From Flagellimonas amphidinii (GTDB taxonomy: Bacteria; Bacteroidota; Bacteroidia; Flavobacteriales; Flavobacteriaceae), in assembly GCF_013090115.1 (NCBI RefSeq), contig NZ_JABFNN010000031.1, positions 62,001-126,000 on the forward strand: a stretch of 64,000 nt of DNA, written 5' to 3'. The notes beneath the pieces are model-generated. The model had not been told where the DNA came from. It did not search any database and worked only from the letters and a program-made list of their open reading frames with translations. Below, piece by piece: positions 25,576-34,794 of this stretch. How positions within the stretch are numbered: the stretch's first letter is position 1; every line of letters begins with the position of its first letter. The translations under genes and the position numbers were made by a program.

Positions 25576-26157
25576 TTACCCGTGCATGGTTTCCTTCTTC
25601 CCTAAATTTTTCATGAGCTCTGCCTCATGATCCAACAAATCTTGCCATTTTTTATCCACTTCCTCCCGATTTCCATATTCGCGTGCAAATTTGAGGAACA
25701 TGGTATAATGGTTGGCCTCACTTACCATTAAGTTTTTATAAAATTCGGCCAACTCCTTGTCTTGTATTTCTTCGGAAAGTAACCTGAATCGTTCACAGCT
25801 TCTAGCTTCTATCAAGGCAGCATATAAAAGTTTGTGTACCAAGTGGGTTTCCCTACTGCCTCCTTTCGGGAAAAATTTCATCAACTCGATGACATATTCA
25901 TCCTTTCTTTCGCGACCCAATACCCAACCACGTTTCAATATTTTATCATGAACCATATTAAAATGCCCCATTTCCTCTCTGGCCAAAGCGGTCATTTCCT
26001 TGACTAGCTCAGATTTTTCAGGAAAACCAATAATAAGAGAAATGGCGGTACTTGCTGCTTTTTGTTCACAATAGGCATGATCCGTTAGAATTTCCTCAAT
26101 ATTTTTTTCTACAATATTTACCCATCTAGGGTCGGTCGGTAATTTTAAGCCTAACAT
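25576..26157 (-). CDS. miaE: tRNA-(ms2io6A)-hydroxylase
   Basis: A diiron monooxygenase that hydroxylates the isopentenyl group of ms2i6A37 in tRNA. The 193-residue protein is a ferritin-like four-helix bundle. Iron ligands are expected from an early Glu (DHAYCEQKAAS), EEMGHF (Glu and His), IEARSCERF and SEANHYTMF, all visible. Length is typical. It is a lone minus-strand gene, converging on ppx and 58 bases downstream of the dnaX stop-codon side. Its presence implies MiaA/MiaB elsewhere. Confidence 0.94.
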   Translation of the reverse strand: MLGLKLPTDPRWVNIVEKNIEEILTDHAYCEQKAASTAISLIIGFPEKSELVKEMTALAREEMGHFNMVHDKILKRGWVLGRERKDEYVIELMKFFPKGGSRETHLVHKLLYAALIEARSCERFRLLSEEIQDKELAEFYKNLMVSEANHYTMFLKFAREYGNREEVDKKWQDLLDHEAELMKNLGKKETMHG

Positions 26158-26215
26158 TTGCTATAATTTTTGCAATCGAGAGGCACAAAGATAGTGCTAT
26201 TAAAGATTTGGCAAT

Positions 26216-27955
26216 TTAAAAGTCGAGGTCAAATTCTTTTCGTAGAAGCTCTATTGCCGGATTTTTTTCCTTTAATTTTTGATATTTCTCTTCTGGGGTG
26301 AATGCAAATTTTTTGGCTGTTTCCTCATTCACGGTAATATGTAAAGTAATGGAGTAGTTATTCAGTTTTTCCTTTACGTAATTCAAGATTAAACTCTGCT
26401 CGCGTTCCACTTCTTTTTTCATGGAGGTATTGGGAAGCTCTATCCAGATAGTATTTTCATTTTTTAGTTTTGGAACGTCAGTTTGAAGATTACTGGCCAA
26501 TATTTTTCGGCCTCTTTTATCCAACTGGTTTACAAAATCGTTCCAATGCTGTTGCATGTCTTCTTCTGTAAATGGTGTTTTGGGGAGTTCTTCTTGAGGT
26601 AAACTAGGTGCTTTATTGTTTTCGTGGACCTTTTTGGCCTTGATACTAGATAGTGATAATCCGGAAATCTTTTTTGAGGGATTATTTATGTCTATCTTCT
26701 TTTTAGGTTGATATGGCTCTTTGGGTTCTCTGATTTCCTCAACTACTTCGGGAATACTTGGTTGTGCTATTGCTTCCTTCTTTTCTTTTGCAACTGGAGG
26801 AATTTCTTCACTTTTTTGAACAACATTATTTTTCTCTACTTTGTCTATTGCAGAAAAATGAGAAGCAGGAATTATGAAATCAGAGTTTTTTTTTTCACCA
26901 TCAAAAGAGATGGAGGCCAATTTCATTAAAGTGAGCTCTACGAGTAAGCGCTGATTTTTACTGGTCTTATATTTTAAGTCGCAGTCGTTGGCTAAATCTA
27001 TAGCCTTCAATAGAAATGCCTTGTCTGTTTTTTGAGCCTGTTCCCGATATTGTTGCTTAACATCTTCGCCCACTTCCAAAATAGCTAGCGTATCTGGATG
27101 TTGACAGACCATTAAATCCCTAAAATGTGTTGCAAGTCCGGTAATAAAATGATGTCCATCAAAACCCAAAGACAAGGTTTTGTTAAAAAGTATTAAAAGG
27201 TCAGGAATGTTGTTTTCCAAAATTAAATCAGTAGTACTGAAATAAGTATCATAATCCAGTACATTCAGATTTTCGGTTACCGCTTTACGTGTTAATTGTT
27301 GTCCGGCAAAGCTAACGACACGGTCAAAAATGGAAAGTGCATCCCTCATGGCACCATCTGCTTTTTGGGCAATAATGTGCAGTGCGCTTTCTTCGGCTTC
27401 TATACCTTGTTGTTCAGCAATATATTTTAAATACTCAGCAGCATCTTTGACTGTAATGCGCTTAAAATCAAAAATCTGGCACCTAGAAAGAATAGTAGGT
27501 ATTATTTTGTGCTTTTCCGTTGTTGCCAAAATAAAAATGGCATGTTTTGGAGGCTCTTCCAAGGTTTTTAAGAAAGCATTGAAAGCTGATTGGGAGAGCA
27601 TATGAACCTCGTCAATGATGTATACTTTATACTTTCCTACCTGGGGAGGTATGCGTACTTGGTCTATAAGGCTTCGTATATCATCCACCGAATTGTTGGA
27701 AGCTGCATCCAACTCAAAAATATTGAAGGCGAAATCTTCATCTTCTTGTTCGGTACCGTCTTGATTTATTTTTTTGGCCAAAATTCGCGCGCAGGTAGTC
27801 TTGCCAACTCCTCTGGGCCCACAAAATAGGAGCGCTTGCGCCAGATGGTCATTTTCAATGGCGTTGAGCAAGGTATTGGTTATAGCTTCCTGACCCACCA
27901 CATCTTTAAATGTTTGGGGACGGTATTTACGCGCCGATACTACAAAAGGTTCCAA
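26216..27955 (-). CDS. dnaX: DNA polymerase III subunit gamma/tau
   Basis: The AAA+ clamp-loader subunit of the replicative polymerase. In the 579 residues, the AAA+ module covers about 1-220 (Walker A FCGPRGVGKTT at about 45-54, Walker B YIIDEVHMLS, arginine-finger SRCQIFDF). A collar domain follows to about 350, then a lysine- and proline-rich linker and a C-terminal tau-type domain. The oddity is that the four-cysteine zinc module that normally sits between Walker A and DAASNN is missing. Residues 61-80 are instead an acidic stretch (NQDGTEQEDEDFAFNIF). I recall the same form in other Flavobacteriaceae. I did not find a programmed frameshift signal. Confidence 0.96.
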   Translation of the reverse strand: MEPFVVSARKYRPQTFKDVVGQEAITNTLLNAIENDHLAQALLFCGPRGVGKTTCARILAKKINQDGTEQEDEDFAFNIFELDAASNNSVDDIRSLIDQVRIPPQVGKYKVYIIDEVHMLSQSAFNAFLKTLEEPPKHAIFILATTEKHKIIPTILSRCQIFDFKRITVKDAAEYLKYIAEQQGIEAEESALHIIAQKADGAMRDALSIFDRVVSFAGQQLTRKAVTENLNVLDYDTYFSTTDLILENNIPDLLILFNKTLSLGFDGHHFITGLATHFRDLMVCQHPDTLAILEVGEDVKQQYREQAQKTDKAFLLKAIDLANDCDLKYKTSKNQRLLVELTLMKLASISFDGEKKNSDFIIPASHFSAIDKVEKNNVVQKSEEIPPVAKEKKEAIAQPSIPEVVEEIREPKEPYQPKKKIDINNPSKKISGLSLSSIKAKKVHENNKAPSLPQEELPKTPFTEEDMQQHWNDFVNQLDKRGRKILASNLQTDVPKLKNENTIWIELPNTSMKKEVEREQSLILNYVKEKLNNYSITLHITVNEETAKKFAFTPEEKYQKLKEKNPAIELLRKEFDLDF

Positions 27956-28054
27956 AATCAGGAAAAATTATGCATTACTACAAATATAAAAATAGGAACG
28001 GGCAAAGCCACAATAGGAGTTGGCAGTAACCTTTTTTTTATTAACAATTGACAG

Positions 28055-28062
28055 TATCTTTG
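28055..28062 (+). promoter_or_regulatory. -7 element of the rnpB promoter
   Basis: TATCTTTG matches TAnnTTTG and ends 6-8 bases before the predicted 5' end of RNase P RNA, the right spacing for transcription start. A -33 TTTG is not clear; the region there is a T run. Confidence 0.6.
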
Positions 28063-28067
28063 TCTCT

Positions 28068-28403
28068 TGGCAGACCACCTTATCGCTGTGAGACCAACTT
28101 GTTTCGGTATTATTCTATTTTGAAGGATTTTGAAGCAAGTTTGAATCAGGGAGGAAAGTCCGGACACCGTAGTGCGGCATAGCGGGTAACGCCCGTCCGC
28201 TGAAAGGCGAGGACCAGTGCAACAGAAAGCAAGTACAGTTCGGCTGTAGTGAAATCAGGTAAACTCTATGCGGTGAAACGCCATGTAAACCAACGTTTGA
28301 GGGCTGCACGCCCAAGTTGGAGGGTAGGCGGTTAGAGTTTTTGGGCAACCAAAAAACTAGATAAATGATAAGGCTCGACAGAATCCGGCTTATGGTCTGT
28401 TAG
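28068..28403 (+). ncRNA. rnpB: RNase P RNA
   Basis: The catalytic RNA that cuts the 5' leader from tRNA precursors. Universal core blocks are present: GAGGAAAGTCCGGAC near 28150 (CR-I), the AGCGGGTAACGCCCG hairpin, CAGTGCAACAGAAAGC and the 3' CAGAATCCGGCTTAT. Ends were set from pairing: P1 is CAGACC (28071-28076) with GGTCTG (28394-28399), and P2 is CCTTATC (28078-28084) with GATAAGG (28367-28373). A -7 promoter element precedes it and a terminator follows directly. The exact ends may differ by a few bases. Confidence 0.96.
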
Positions 28404-28408
28404 AATAT

Positions 28409-28440
28409 AAAAAAGACCGAGTTTTAGCTCGGTCTTTTGA
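28409..28440 (+). terminator. rnpB terminator
   Basis: AAAAGACCGAG pairs with CTCGGTCTTTT around a TTTTAG loop. It follows the end of rnpB within about 10 bases and also faces the minus-strand lipoprotein gene whose stop is at 28475, so it is probably bidirectional. Confidence 0.9.
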
Positions 28441-28474
28441 ATTTCTATTGGAAACTTATTTTTAAGAAACCTAT

Positions 28475-29038
28475 CTATATTTTTGTCAAAATCATAACGG
28501 CATCCACATTATAGGTGAAATCAATACCATCTTCAGTTATTGTGGCTTCTTGGTTTTGAGTAATTACTAGATTTCCATCTCCATTGAAAGCTACATCCAT
28601 ACTTTGATCCAAAGATATTCCACTTGTATCTATTTCATTCAATTCAAATTCATATAATTGTCCATCAATTGTAATGGAACTATTAGAAAATTCATAAGTG
28701 CCAGTTTCAGAAATTCCACTGATAGATTGAGTATCAGAATCAATTGGCACACCATTCACTGTACCCGTAGTAACCAGGTCATATCCTCCTTCTACAGCGT
28801 ACGTGGTTTCTGTAAATGTTAAGGTATAATCGAAATTTTCACCTACACTTTTGGTTGAACTTTCAATTGGTAACCCAGAAAAATTAGTCTCTAAGTCAAT
28901 ATCTGCCTCTAAGGATATTAATGACCAACTACCTATTAGTGATTCATTATCGACTGGAGTGGTGTCTTCATCTTTATTACAAGAGATAAATAATAATGTA
29001 ACTGCTGTTGACAGTAGGATAGCTTTGATTGAATTCAT
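28475..29038 (-). CDS. lipoprotein, lipocalin-like
   Basis: A 187-residue protein with a lipoprotein signal (LLSTAVTLLFISC, Cys at about 20) and an acidic spacer DEDTTPVD. The rest is beta-rich with an early GSWSLISLEAD segment, as in bacterial lipocalin-like proteins, and many Thr/Ser/Asp residues (YTLTFTETTYAVEGGY, YEFSNSSITIDGQ). Such proteins sit on a membrane and may bind hydrophobic ligands; the ligand is unknown. It is a single gene between rnpB and rsmD, with separate upstream sequence of about 80 bases to rsmD. Confidence 0.8.
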   Translation of the reverse strand: MNSIKAILLSTAVTLLFISCNKDEDTTPVDNESLIGSWSLISLEADIDLETNFSGLPIESSTKSVGENFDYTLTFTETTYAVEGGYDLVTTGTVNGVPIDSDTQSISGISETGTYEFSNSSITIDGQLYEFELNEIDTSGISLDQSMDVAFNGDGNLVITQNQEATITEDGIDFTYNVDAVMILTKI

Positions 29039-29119
29039 GTTTTTTGATTAAGAGGTTATATATGCCAAACGCAGTGATTGCTATGGTATTGCAGCAAGTA
29101 TGAAAAGAATGTAAGAAAT

Positions 29120-29659
29120 TTACTTTTTTTCAAAAAAACTAAAAATATTCCCTCCATATTTTCTTTGTTCGTTGAAATATGGATTGTTTGAAAGGTCAGT
29201 CTGACTGGAATGTTCTACAATTAAAAGACCATCATTTTCCAACAATTCTTTTTCAAAGACCAAATCCACAATATTTAAAAATTGCTTTTGTTCAAAATTA
29301 TATGGAGGATCGGCAAAAATGATGTTGAATTTTTCTGGACTACGCTCTAAATATTTAAAAGCATCAGATTTAATGGCGCTTATGGGCAAATCAAGTTCTT
29401 TGGCAATTTTAGAGATAAACTGCACACAACTTGAATGCAGGTCTACAGCAACAATTTGTTTTGCTCCTCTGGAACCAAATTCGAAACTAAGGTTACCAGT
29501 TCCAGCAAAAAGATCTAAAACGCTGAGTTCATCCATGTAAAATCTGTTGTTCAATATATTGAACAAGCCTTCCTTTGCCATATCGGTAGTGGGCCTAACC
29601 GGTAACTTTTTTGGAGCAAGAAGTCTTTTTCCTTTATATTTTCCAGAAATAATACGCAT
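29120..29659 (-). CDS. rsmD: 16S rRNA (guanine966-N2)-methyltransferase
   Basis: Methylates G966 of 16S rRNA using S-adenosylmethionine. The 179-residue protein has the family N-terminus (MRIISGKYKGKRLLAPK, then VRPTTDMAKEGLFNIL), the AdoMet-binding LDLFAGTGNLSFEFGSRGA and the catalytic DPPYNF. Length is typical. The start codon shares one base with the stop of the upstream DUF3822 gene, so the two are translationally coupled. Confidence 0.96.
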   Translation of the reverse strand: MRIISGKYKGKRLLAPKKLPVRPTTDMAKEGLFNILNNRFYMDELSVLDLFAGTGNLSFEFGSRGAKQIVAVDLHSSCVQFISKIAKELDLPISAIKSDAFKYLERSPEKFNIIFADPPYNFEQKQFLNIVDLVFEKELLENDGLLIVEHSSQTDLSNNPYFNEQRKYGGNIFSFFEKK

Positions 29660-30492
29660 TACAGGGAACTAAGTACTGTAAAGTCAATAGTTTGATTTTC
29701 CATTTCACCAGCAGGGAAAATAGAATTGTCTGGAACAAAAACAGCTACCTTGTTGATATATTGGTAGCAGAGGTCATATATTTCATCCCCTTCTTCTATA
29801 AGTCCAAAGAGTTTAAGCTGGATGTTTTTTTGGTCAATTTGAAGTTGTTCCAGCGTAAATAGGAGATAGTACAAAAAGTCTTCTTTGGTTTTATATTCAA
29901 ATTGATTGTAAAAAAGTAGTTTCTTTTCTGAAATAATGGCCAATTCCATTTCCTTTTCTGATACTTGTACGTAACATACAGGTTGCGTAGAAGTTCTATT
30001 TTGATTGAGTAACATGGAAATTAGAACTGTTCCACTATGCTTGAATTCAAACTCACCAAAGAGATCAAAAATGTAGTTGTTCACATTAGTGAAGGGCACA
30101 TAAACATTAACAATATCTTGATTGGAAATTTCATCATGGGCGATTTGGTCATTGGCCATGATTTTGGCATTGAACTTAAGGTAGTTGGGCAATTCTTCCT
30201 CACTAAAAAGAGGTTTGGGTACCAAACTGAACAATGCATTTTTATGAATGACGACAACTTCAGAAAAATCCTTTCCGATGTTTGTACCTTGGTTTAGTAC
30301 ACTTTTTAATTCTTTTAGAATCAAATAGGGAGTGGATCGGGTTTTGAAGTTGATTTTTTCAAAAGCCAGAATTTTATTGGAAATGGTGTCCATAACACAA
30401 AAAGAAAGTCCATTCAAGTTAACTTGAATGGACAATTTTCTAAAAGTGTTATCTGTTTTAGACTCTTCTATATTAGTTGCTTTTTCTGTCAT
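29659..30492 (-). CDS. DUF3822 family protein
   Basis: A 277-residue protein of the Bacteroidota-specific DUF3822 family. It has no signal peptide or membrane segment. Features include an N-terminal LSIQVNLNGLSFCVMDT strand-turn-strand, reminiscent of ASKHA-type phosphate loops but without their catalytic residues, and a C-terminal block LKLFGLIEEGDEIYDLCYQY. The biochemical role is unknown. Adjacency to rsmD is, to my knowledge, widely conserved in flavobacteria, which suggests a role near ribosome biogenesis or simply a fossil operon. It overlaps the upstream membrane-protein gene by 20 bases and rsmD by one base. Confidence 0.85.
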   Translation of the reverse strand: MTEKATNIEESKTDNTFRKLSIQVNLNGLSFCVMDTISNKILAFEKINFKTRSTPYLILKELKSVLNQGTNIGKDFSEVVVIHKNALFSLVPKPLFSEEELPNYLKFNAKIMANDQIAHDEISNQDIVNVYVPFTNVNNYIFDLFGEFEFKHSGTVLISMLLNQNRTSTQPVCYVQVSEKEMELAIISEKKLLFYNQFEYKTKEDFLYYLLFTLEQLQIDQKNIQLKLFGLIEEGDEIYDLCYQYINKVAVFVPDNSIFPAGEMENQTIDFTVLSSL

Positions 30493-31207
30493 AGATAGGA
30501 GGCCAGTTTCCGTTGGTACTTACATCGGTAAGGGAGCCTACTTTAATTTCTGTTCCATTCACCTCTTCAACACTTTGATGTGCATTTTCACGTGCTAGAA
30601 GGTCTTTGGGTTGATCATATAGAACAACATCCTTTTTTACTTTGGCTTCAAAAACTGGTGCTTTGTATCCGCTTTTGTCTATAATGTCAGCTTTAAGGTC
30701 AAATTTTTCATTGTTTTGTCCGTAAGGCACGTCCATCATTGATTTGTATCTGTCACTGTTTTTGAAAAGGGAATCTTTTACCTTGATAAATCCAAGAGTA
30801 TCAATTACAACAGTATCTTTCTGTAGTTCAATTTGATAAACTTTATCAAATTTCATGAAGGAAGAATCTCTTTGCTGAGTGATGGTATAACTTCCTGTAT
30901 CTATAAATTTGACTAAGCTATTGAAGTCATTCGCATACTTTCCATTTACAACTTTGTAGGCTTCTTGGGAATCCCTGATATCCTTCAATTTGTTGATAAC
31001 CTGAGTAAACCTTTCTTGTCTTATTTTTTTAAATTCAATGGGGGCGTTGATGGATTGATAAATTTTGTAGCCCAAGAAAATACTTAGCAAACCAAAGGCC
31101 AAAATAAGAAATGGCTTGATTTTTTGAGGTAAGAATCTATCAATCAAGAATACAAGGCCTACAGTCAATAGGCATATCAGTACAACGATAAGAATTAAGT
31201 TTAACAT
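30473..31207 (-). CDS. hypothetical membrane protein
   Basis: A 244-residue protein with two N-terminal transmembrane helices (LNLILIVVLICLLTVGLVFL and FLILAFGLLSIFLGYKI), then a periplasmic domain. The first part of that domain (KLKDIRDSQEAYKVVNGKY, then ANDFNSLVKFI) resembles the alpha-1 helix region of type II pseudopilins, though there is no prepilin peptidase motif. The remainder is a beta-rich domain with no family that I recognise. It is the first gene of the three-gene overlapping unit with DUF3822 and rsmD. Confidence 0.75.
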   Translation of the reverse strand: MLNLILIVVLICLLTVGLVFLIDRFLPQKIKPFLILAFGLLSIFLGYKIYQSINAPIEFKKIRQERFTQVINKLKDIRDSQEAYKVVNGKYANDFNSLVKFIDTGSYTITQQRDSSFMKFDKVYQIELQKDTVVIDTLGFIKVKDSLFKNSDRYKSMMDVPYGQNNEKFDLKADIIDKSGYKAPVFEAKVKKDVVLYDQPKDLLARENAHQSVEEVNGTEIKVGSLTDVSTNGNWPPIYDRKSN

Positions 31208-31315
31208 AACTGGTTTTGTCTTTCTGAGTTATTTTAGTGGTTACAGACAAATCTACAATTTTTTTTTAATCACGAAACTTTTTGCTTTAAAAAACCACAC
31301 TATATTTAGACCCAT

Positions 31316-32749
31316 ATGGACCATCCCACAGTATCTGATTTTATAAAGGTTTTAACCGCAAAATTCCCTCATGAACCAACTCTTAAACAAAGTGTGGCCA
31401 TGGAGAAATTAGCTGGTTTTGTGTTGAGTAGAACAAAGGATGAGGTTTTTCTCCTGAAAGGATTTGCCGGTACAGGAAAGACCACTATTGTAGCTACGTT
31501 GGTCAGCAGCCTTTGGAAAGTAAAAAAAAGTGCTGTGCTCATGGCTCCCACGGGAAGGGCTGCAAAAGTGATGTCCGTTTACTCTGGGGATAAGGCGTTT
31601 ACCATCCATAAGAAAATATATTTCCCCAAAAAACAGTCGGGAGGTGGTATTCAGTTTGTATTGGCCCCAAATAAACATAGGAATACCATATTTATAGTTG
31701 ATGAGGCTTCTATGATTCCTGATACTCCCGCCGATTCAAAACTTTTTGAAAATGGCTCCCTTTTGGACGACCTTATATATTATGTGCATTCCGGTCATAA
31801 TTGTAAATTGATTTTGATAGGGGATACTGCTCAATTACCTCCTGTTAAGTTAGAGTTAAGTCCCGCCTTGGAAGAGCAACGACTTGCTTTGAATTACGAC
31901 AAAGAGGTAATTTGTTTGGAATTGGATGAAGTGATGCGACAACGGGAAAACTCTGGAATCCTTCACAATGCTACGAGCCTTAGAGAACAATTGCAATCCA
32001 GTTTTTTTGATGTTTTTCAGTTTGAAATTGGCACATTCAAGGATATTGTAAGGTTGATTGATGGTGGTGAGATTCAGGAAGCCATTGATTCATCCTACAA
32101 TCAGAATGGAAAAGAAGAGACTGCCATAATTGTACGCTCCAATAAACGAGCGAATCTCTACAATCAAAATATTCGTGACCGCATTCTGTTTTTGGACAAT
32201 GATTTGGCCGTAGGCGATTATATGATGGTAGTGAAGAATAACTATTTCTGGCTACGCCCCAATTCAGAAGCTGGATTTATTGCCAATGGGGATATCATTG
32301 AAATCTTGGAAATTTTTTCTGTTAAGGAGCTATATGGATTCACTTTTGCAGAGGTTAAGATAAAAATGGTGGATTACCCCAATCAAAAACCTTTTGAGAC
32401 AGTACTTTTAATGGATACCATAAATGCAGAGACGCCATCATTGTCTTATGAGGAGGGCAATAGGTTGTACCAAGAAGTCTTGAAGGATTATGCCCATGAA
32501 AAATCAAAATATAAAAAATTTTTAGGGGTAAAGAACAATAGGTTTTTCAATGCATTGCAAGTAAAGTTCTCCTATGCCGTTACCTGTCATAAATCCCAAG
32601 GGGGACAGTGGGATACCGTATTTGTGGAACAGCCCTATTTGCCCAATGGTGTGGACAGGGATTATTTGAGATGGTTGTACACTGCGGTAACAAGGGCTAA
32701 GCGGCAATTATACCTCATTGGTTTTAAAGACGATTTTTTTCTTGACTAG
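31316..32749 (+). CDS. RecD-like ATP-dependent DNA helicase
   Basis: A 477-residue superfamily 1B helicase of the RecD2/Dda/Pif1 type. Motif I is LLKGFAGTGKTT (Gly49 to Thr57). Motif II is IFIVDEASMI, motif III LILIGDTAQLPPV, motif VI region WLYTAVTRAKRQLYLIG, with AVTCHKSQGGQWDTVFVEQ before it. The short length, without the long N-terminal domains of RecD2, suggests a stand-alone 5'-3' helicase rather than a RecBCD subunit. Neighbours give no clue. The family call is strong but the cellular role is open. Confidence 0.92.
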   Translation: MDHPTVSDFIKVLTAKFPHEPTLKQSVAMEKLAGFVLSRTKDEVFLLKGFAGTGKTTIVATLVSSLWKVKKSAVLMAPTGRAAKVMSVYSGDKAFTIHKKIYFPKKQSGGGIQFVLAPNKHRNTIFIVDEASMIPDTPADSKLFENGSLLDDLIYYVHSGHNCKLILIGDTAQLPPVKLELSPALEEQRLALNYDKEVICLELDEVMRQRENSGILHNATSLREQLQSSFFDVFQFEIGTFKDIVRLIDGGEIQEAIDSSYNQNGKEETAIIVRSNKRANLYNQNIRDRILFLDNDLAVGDYMMVVKNNYFWLRPNSEAGFIANGDIIEILEIFSVKELYGFTFAEVKIKMVDYPNQKPFETVLLMDTINAETPSLSYEEGNRLYQEVLKDYAHEKSKYKKFLGVKNNRFFNALQVKFSYAVTCHKSQGGQWDTVFVEQPYLPNGVDRDYLRWLYTAVTRAKRQLYLIGFKDDFFLD

Positions 32750-32773
32750 GAATACCCTATTTTAGTCGCTACC

Positions 32774-33343
32774 ATGAACATGTCACCAGATACCATAATA
32801 AGTATATTTTTGGGCGTTGGTCTTGCAGCCTCTGTCGGATTTAGGGTATTCTTGCCCCTTTTTGCATTGAGTCTTGCGGCATATTTAGGTATATGGGAAC
32901 TTAACGAAAGTTGGCAGTGGATAGGTAGCCTCGCAGCCGTCATTACTTTGGGAGTGGCGACCATCGTTGAGATTTTTGCCTATTTCATTCCCTGGGTTGA
33001 TAACGCTTTGGATGCCTTGGCCGTACCTTTGGCGGCCATTGCCGGTACAGCCGTTATGGTATCTACCGTAACAGATTTAGATCCAGTTATTACGTGGTCC
33101 TTGGCAATAATCGCCGGAGGGGGAACGGCAACAGCGATCAAGGGGGCCAATGCTGCAGGTAGGCTAACATCATCTGCAACTACAGGCGGAGTGGCCAATC
33201 CACTGGTGTCCACAGTAGAGACCGGGACCGCAGTGGCAGTTTCAACGGCTTCAATTTTGGTTCCGCCCATAGCGGCAATATTGGTGATCATAATTTTGAT
33301 TTTCATTTTTATGATATATCGTAAGTTGCGTCCCAAAAAATAA
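32774..33343 (+). CDS. DUF4126 family membrane protein
   Basis: A 189-residue, Ala/Gly/Val-rich integral membrane protein with about five hydrophobic segments. The N-terminal ISIFLGVGLAASVGFRVFLP, the NALDALAVPLAAIAGTAVM segment and the Gly-rich IAGGGTATAIKGANAAGR are typical of DUF4126. The function is unknown. It starts 24 bases after the helicase and ends 27 bases before kdsB, so it may be co-transcribed with the Kdo genes. The third-position GC is noticeably higher here than in most of the window. Confidence 0.88.
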   Translation: MNMSPDTIISIFLGVGLAASVGFRVFLPLFALSLAAYLGIWELNESWQWIGSLAAVITLGVATIVEIFAYFIPWVDNALDALAVPLAAIAGTAVMVSTVTDLDPVITWSLAIIAGGGTATAIKGANAAGRLTSSATTGGVANPLVSTVETGTAVAVSTASILVPPIAAILVIIILIFIFMIYRKLRPKK

Positions 33344-33370
33344 CCCCATCAAATAGAAGAGACTCTACAA

Positions 33371-34099
33371 GTGAGAATAATTTCAATGATTCCAGCCAGG
33401 TACCAAGCATCCCGTTTTCCCGCAAAGCTTATGCAGGATTTAAACGGAAAACCTGTTATTGTCAGAACCTATGAAGCAGCGGTACGTACCGGTTTGTTCG
33501 ACGAAGTATATGTCGTTACCGATAGTGATGTTATCTCAAAAACCGTTTCTAAAGTTGGAGGAAGCGTTATCAGGAGCAAAAAGACTCATGAAAGTGGTAG
33601 CGATAGAATAGCGGAAGCAGTGGCGGATATGGAAGCGGATATTGTCATTAATGTGCAGGGGGACGAACCCCTTATTGACAGGGAAAGTTTGGGCAAGATC
33701 ATTGAGATCTTCAAAAAAGATGAAAAAAAAGAAATAGATTTGGCCTCTTTGATGACCCCGATCACTGATTGGGAAGAAATTTCCAACCCCAATACGGTCA
33801 AGGTCATTGTGGACAATCAAGACTTTGCACTCTATTTTTCACGCTCGCCAATACCTTACCCTAGAGATGAAAAAGTAGACGCAACCTACTACAAGCATAA
33901 GGGAGTTTATGCATTCAGGAAGAAAGCCCTCCTGGATTTTGAAAAGTTGCCCATGTTGCCATTGGAAGCGAAGGAAAAGATAGAGGCAATTCGGTTTCTG
34001 GAATATGGCAAGAAAATCAAGATGGTGGAGACCCATGTTTCCGGTATCGAGATTGACACGCCCGAAGATTTGGAACGAGCAAGAAAAACATGGAAGTAG
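33371..34099 (+). CDS. kdsB: 3-deoxy-manno-octulosonate (or Kdo8N) cytidylyltransferase
   Basis: Activates Kdo with CTP to CMP-Kdo for lipid A core assembly. The 242-residue protein has the nucleotide-binding [44 protein letters not shown] and SRSPIPYPR, all KdsB hallmarks. The start codon is GTG at 33371; the conserved block begins four residues later and no ATG is available upstream. The close downstream presence of kdnB suggests that the natural substrate may be the 8-amino sugar Kdo8N, as for the Shewanella enzyme. It overlaps the next gene by 10 bases. Confidence 0.95.
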   Translation: MRIISMIPARYQASRFPAKLMQDLNGKPVIVRTYEAAVRTGLFDEVYVVTDSDVISKTVSKVGGSVIRSKKTHESGSDRIAEAVADMEADIVINVQGDEPLIDRESLGKIIEIFKKDEKKEIDLASLMTPITDWEEISNPNTVKVIVDNQDFALYFSRSPIPYPRDEKVDATYYKHKGVYAFRKKALLDFEKLPMLPLEAKEKIEAIRFLEYGKKIKMVETHVSGIEIDTPEDLERARKTWK

Positions 34100-34794
34100 A
34101 TTTTAGCAATATCAAGGTCATAGGTTTTGATGCCGATGACACCCTTTGGGTGAACGAAACTTACTTTAGGGAAACAGAGGAGCATTTTGCAGATTTGTTG
34201 GAAGCTTATGAGACCAAGAACAAAGTGGACCAAGAACTCTTCAAAACAGAGATGAGAAATTTGGAAATATACGGCTATGGAATAAAGGGATTCATGCTCT
34301 CCATGATAGAATCCGCTTTGGATTTGTCCAACAACAAGATTTCCCAAGAAACTATTTCCAAGATCTTGGAACTTGGCAAACAAATGATTTCCCACCCTGT
34401 GGAATTGTTGGATGGCGTTGAGGAAGTGCTAGAAAAATTGGTGGATAAATACAGGTTGATCGTGCTCACCAAAGGTGATCTGCTAGATCAGGAACGAAAG
34501 CTTGAAAAATCAGGGCTCTCAAAATATTTTCACCACGTGGAGGTCTTGAGCGATAAGAAAGAAGATAATTATAGTAATCTATTGGAGCATCTAAATATCA
34601 ATGTCGATGAATTTCTAATGATAGGGAATTCCCTAAAGTCCGATGTATTGCCCATTTTAAATATTGGGGCCAAGGCCGTACATGTACCCTTTCATACCAC
34701 ATGGGTACATGAAATGGTTGCAGAGGACGAAATGGTCAACAACCATTTGAAGTTGAACGGCCTCAAGGATATTTTGAAGTATTTGGATAACTGA
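34090..34794 (+). CDS. HAD family hydrolase
   Basis: A 234-residue haloacid dehalogenase-like phosphatase. Motif I is [11 protein letters not shown] (Asp14, Asp16), motif II lies in LIVLTKGD, motif III in a Lys-containing [10 protein letters not shown] segment, and motif IV is [10 protein letters not shown]. An alpha-helical cap of type I lies between motifs I and II. It is larger than KdsC and has the cap KdsC lacks, so it is not a normal KdsC. Its gene overlaps kdsB by 10 bases and kdnB by one base, so a role in the same sugar pathway or as a metabolite phosphatase is possible. The substrate is unknown. Confidence 0.88.
   Translation: MEVDFSNIKVIGFDADDTLWVNETYFRETEEHFADLLEAYETKNKVDQELFKTEMRNLEIYGYGIKGFMLSMIESALDLSNNKISQETISKILELGKQMISHPVELLDGVEEVLEKLVDKYRLIVLTKGDLLDQERKLEKSGLSKYFHHVEVLSDKKEDNYSNLLEHLNINVDEFLMIGNSLKSDVLPILNIGAKAVHVPFHTTWVHEMVAEDEMVNNHLKLNGLKDILKYLDN

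Noticed and set aside
34090-34794. assignment of the HAD gene as kdsC
   Set aside because: KdsC proteins are about 180 residues without a cap; this one has 234 residues and a type I helical cap.
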